Shown: positions 13,554 to 16,004 of the stretch, one piece after another
How positions within the stretch are numbered: position 1 is the first letter of the stretch
How the letters are laid out: each line of letters starts with the position of its first letter
NCBI GenBank assembly: GCA_030832365.1
Contig: JAURJF010000017.1
Span: 1 to 16,004 of the forward strand
Reading direction: 5' to 3'
Origin: Candidatus Nanopelagicales bacterium
Lineage (GTDB): Bacteria > Actinomycetota > Actinomycetes > Nanopelagicales > Nanopelagicaceae
DNA length: 16,004 nucleotides
Made by a program: the position numbers and the translations under genes
The notes under the pieces: model-generated
The model's input: only the letters and a program-made list of their open reading frames with translations
What the model was told of the DNA's origin: nothing
Database searches by the model: none

Positions 13554-14669
13554 ATGAATGATGACTTTAAGCCAGGCCTTGAAGGAGTAATCGCCTTTGA
13601 ATCAGAGATTGCAGAGCCGGATAAAGAGGGTAGTGCGCTTCGATATCGCGGCGTTGATATCGATGATCTAGTTGGTCGAGTCACCTTCGGCAATGTCTGG
13701 GGCTTACTGGTTGATGATGAATTTAATCCTGGTCTTCCAGCAGCAGAACCATTTCCAATTCCAATTCACTCAGGTGATGTAAGAGTTGATGTGCAATCAG
13801 CGATTGCAATGCTTGCTCCATCATGGGGGCTAAAGCCGCTTCTAGATATTTCAGATGAAGAAGCAAGAAGTAATCTAGCTAGAGCTTCGGTAATGGTGCT
13901 TTCATATGTTGCTCAATCTGCTCGCGGGACATGGCAGCCAATGGTCTCTCAAGCTGAAGTTGATAAAGCACATACCGTTGTTGAGCGAATGATGATTCGC
14001 TGGCGAGGAGAGCCAGATCCAAAACATGTTCGCGCAATTGATGCCTACTTTGTCTCTGCTGCAGAGCATGGAATGAATGCCTCAACATTTACTGCAAGAG
14101 TAATTGCATCAACGGGCGCTGATGTTGCAGCTGCTTTATCTGGAGCAATTGGAGCGATGTCTGGACCACTTCATGGCGGCGCTCCTTCTAGAGTTTTACA
14201 TATGATTGAAGAAGTTGAAAGACGCGGCGATGCAAGAGCGTACGTGAAAGAATTATTAGATAAAGGTGAGCGTTTGATGGGCTTTGGCCATCGCGTTTAT
14301 CGCGCGCAAGATCCAAGATCTAGAACTCTTCGTAGAACTTGTGAAGAACTTGGTGCTCCTCGTTATCAAGTTGCTAAGGCTCTAGAAGATGCAGCGTTAG
14401 CAGAACTACGCGAGAGAAGACCAGATAGAGTTTTGGAGACAAATGTTGAATTCTGGGCAGCAGTTCTTCTCGATTTTGCTGAAGTTCCAGGACATATGTT
14501 CACACCAATGTTTACTTCAGCAAGAACTGCTGGTTGGTCTGCCCATATCTTGGAGCAGAAGAGAACTGGTCGTTTGATTAGGCCATCTGCTAGATATATT
14601 GGCAAAGCCCCACGAAGGCCTGAGGATGTTCAGGGCTGGGATGAGAGCGTTTCAGGGCTTCACCTGTAA
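13554..14669 (+). CDS. citA: Citrate synthase, CitA (citrate synthase 2) type
   Basis: Condenses oxaloacetate and acetyl-CoA to citrate, the entry step of the TCA cycle. It is 371 aa, the short dimeric type. Oxaloacetate-site His172 (AEHGMNAST), catalytic His207 (GPLHGGAPS) and His246 (GFGHRVYRAQDPR) are all present. At the place of the catalytic aspartate (normally NVDF) it has Glu299 (NVEFWA). I believe this is a lineage trait of actinobacterial CitA proteins, which suggests a related but altered enzyme, possibly 2-methylcitrate or secondary citrate synthase activity. The C-terminus keeps ARTAGWSAHILEQ and GRLIRPSARY. A GGAG at 13540-13543 lies 10 nt before the ATG. Divergent from pdxH across a 69-87 bp region with a palindrome. 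Confidence 0.94.
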   Translation: MNDDFKPGLEGVIAFESEIAEPDKEGSALRYRGVDIDDLVGRVTFGNVWGLLVDDEFNPGLPAAEPFPIPIHSGDVRVDVQSAIAMLAPSWGLKPLLDISDEEARSNLARASVMVLSYVAQSARGTWQPMVSQAEVDKAHTVVERMMIRWRGEPDPKHVRAIDAYFVSAAEHGMNASTFTARVIASTGADVAAALSGAIGAMSGPLHGGAPSRVLHMIEEVERRGDARAYVKELLDKGERLMGFGHRVYRAQDPRSRTLRRTCEELGAPRYQVAKALEDAALAELRERRPDRVLETNVEFWAAVLLDFAEVPGHMFTPMFTSARTAGWSAHILEQKRTGRLIRPSARYIGKAPRRPEDVQGWDESVSGLHL

Positions 14670-14724
14670 CTAGGTTTTTCAATGAGAACCACCCACTTAC
14701 CTCATCTAATGGTTGAATCACGCC

Positions 14725-16004
14725 ATGAGTAAGCGCTCTATATTCTGGTTTCGTAGGGACTTAAGACTTGCAGATAATCCTGCTCTTCTAGCCTGTCTTG
14801 ATGAAGCAGATGAAGTTATCCCTTTATTTATTTTAGATGATGAAATCTCAGAGCGAGCTGGCGAGCATCGCAGGGCTTTTCTTGCTAATTCACTAACAGC
14901 TTTAAATGATTCTCTAGGCGGGGCACTCCATGTGATTAGTGGAAATCCCGTGGAAGTTCTCTCGAATTTAATGAAGCGATATGAAGCAACTTCAATTCAC
15001 TCTGCTTTTCCATTTGCTCCTTATGGAAATGCAAGAGATGAAGAGCTAAGAAGTGCAGGGATCAAATTAGAACAACTTGGATCGGCCTACGCTGTTGCTC
15101 CAGGAAGAGTTCTCAAAGGGGATGGAACGCCCTATAAGGTTTACACGCCGTTTTATCGAGCATGGCTCGCGCATGGCTGGCGCGCTCCAGTTGCTGCTCC
15201 TAAAGATCCAAATTGGGTTACACCTAAGAAAAGCGACCAGAATATTCCAAATTGGAAAGCCCCTGATGGAATTGCCTTGCAAGAATCTGGTGAGGCAGTG
15301 GCGCTCACAAGATTTAAGAAGTTCCTAAAGGAGTCAGCTGAAGATTATGGGGATAATCGAAATATTCCCGGCATTGAAGGAACAAGTAAATTAAGTCCTC
15401 ATCTTCGTTGGGGGGAGATTCATCCAAGAACTATTCTTGCCTCACTGGGTCAATCAAAAGGCCATGAGGTTTATCGCAAAGAGATAGCTTGGCGCGAGTT
15501 TTATGCTGATGTACTTCACAACAATCCCCACACTAGTCGTGATTACTACGATCCCAAATACAAAAAAATGCGTTATGAAAAACCTGGAAAGGCCTTTGAA
15601 GCCTGGGCTAGTGGAAAAACTGGCTATCCATTTGTTGATGCAGCAATGCGCCAATTAGTTAAAGAAGGTTGGATGCATAACCGAACTCGCATGGTGGTTG
15701 CCTCATTCCTAGTTAAAGACCTTCATATTGAGTGGCAACACGGCGCTAATTTCTTTATGAAATACCTAATTGATAATGATGTGGCATCAAATTCCCATGG
15801 CTGGCAATGGACAGCGGGTTGCGGCACCGACGCCTCACCTTATTACCGAGTCTTTAACCCAATTGAGCAGGGAAGAAGGTTTGATCCCGAAGGAATTTAT
15901 ATTAAGAAATACATTCCCGAGCTAGCTCATTTGCAGGGCGATGATCTTCATGAGCCTTGGGAGTCTGAGGATGGATATAAAAATGGCTATCCAAAGCGGA
16001 TAGT
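14725..16004 (+). CDS. phrB: Deoxyribodipyrimidine photolyase, class I (runs off right edge)
   Basis: A light-driven flavoenzyme that splits cyclobutane pyrimidine dimers in DNA. The frame stays open from ATG 14725 to the window end (426 codons and two bases), so at most a few tens of residues are missing from a family of about 430-470 aa. The N-terminal antenna domain begins IFWFRRDLRLADNP. The FAD domain shows EIAWREFY, KPGKAFEAWASGKTGYPFVD, GWMHNRTRMVVASFL, and NSHGWQWTAGCGTDASPYYR, matching the class I photolyase signatures, including the Asn before GWQW that contacts flavin N5 and the Trp residues used for photoreduction. Cryptochrome is the alternative, but the conserved repair residues favour photolyase. 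It starts 55 bp after citA. TTGAAT at 14713-14718 lies 6 nt before the ATG as a possible weak -10 box. Confidence 0.95.
   Translation, partial: MSKRSIFWFRRDLRLADNPALLACLDEADEVIPLFILDDEISERAGEHRRAFLANSLTALNDSLGGALHVISGNPVEVLSNLMKRYEATSIHSAFPFAPYGNARDEELRSAGIKLEQLGSAYAVAPGRVLKGDGTPYKVYTPFYRAWLAHGWRAPVAAPKDPNWVTPKKSDQNIPNWKAPDGIALQESGEAVALTRFKKFLKESAEDYGDNRNIPGIEGTSKLSPHLRWGEIHPRTILASLGQSKGHEVYRKEIAWREFYADVLHNNPHTSRDYYDPKYKKMRYEKPGKAFEAWASGKTGYPFVDAAMRQLVKEGWMHNRTRMVVASFLVKDLHIEWQHGANFFMKYLIDNDVASNSHGWQWTAGCGTDASPYYRVFNPIEQGRRFDPEGIYIKKYIPELAHLQGDDLHEPWESEDGYKNGYPKRI

Noticed and set aside
14667..14690. Terminator between citA and the photolyase gene (CCT-N6-AGG followed by T run)
   Set aside because: The possible stem is only three base pairs; the T run alone is not enough.
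1..16004. CRISPR array, insertion sequence, toxin-antitoxin or phage-defence module inside the window
   Set aside because: No repeat-spacer pattern, transposase, terminal inverted repeats or defence-type domains were seen; the only mobile-element trace is the attachment relic at the left end.

Overview
The window looks like chromosome of a small-genome, AT-rich actinobacterium, most likely the freshwater acI / Nanopelagicales group (Planktophila- or Nanopelagicus-like). The reasons are these: base composition and codon use are AT-rich, but several protein families are typical of Actinobacteria (DUF3027, DUF3263, DUF2530, a long cold-shock protein with a C-terminal extension, CitA-type citrate synthase, a GroEL2-type chaperonin under a CIRCE/HrcA operator). 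Genes are packed with 4-24 bp overlaps, and several starts sit 6-7 nt behind a TANNNT box, as expected for leaderless transcripts. The lineage is inferred from gene content; no search was run.

Layout. Positions 1-200 hold short direct repeats and a 3' fragment of a tRNA-Thr(UGU) gene. This looks like the right attachment site of an integrated element lying off the left edge. Next come a GMC (cholesterol-oxidase-like) flavoprotein (268-1962, +), converging on and overlapping a two-gene minus-strand operon of a type II NADH dehydrogenase-like flavoprotein and an alpha/beta hydrolase (3950-1939). Diverging from that operon across only 27 bp is a plus-strand pair: an SDR-DUF2867 fusion and a group II PLP-dependent decarboxylase, which overlap by 8 nt. 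A small DUF3263 protein (6844-7101) precedes groEL (7250-8869), which has a clear -35/-10, a CIRCE operator over the predicted transcription start, and a strong terminator.

The right half is a conserved actinobacterial block: DUF3027 (putative zinc protein), cold-shock protein, DUF2530 membrane protein (minus), MFS exporter, then a minus-strand pdxH-serC operon, a divergent citrate synthase, and a class I DNA photolyase that runs off the right edge.

How the genes relate. Most of the window is housekeeping: redox cofactor turnover (NDH-2, GMC oxidoreductase), protein folding, stress RNA binding, serine and PLP metabolism (PdxH makes PLP; SerC uses it), TCA entry and light repair of DNA. I do not see a complete new system. 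The parts that explain least well are the attachment-site relic at the left end and the tightly coupled SDR-DUF2867/decarboxylase pair, whose substrate I cannot name.
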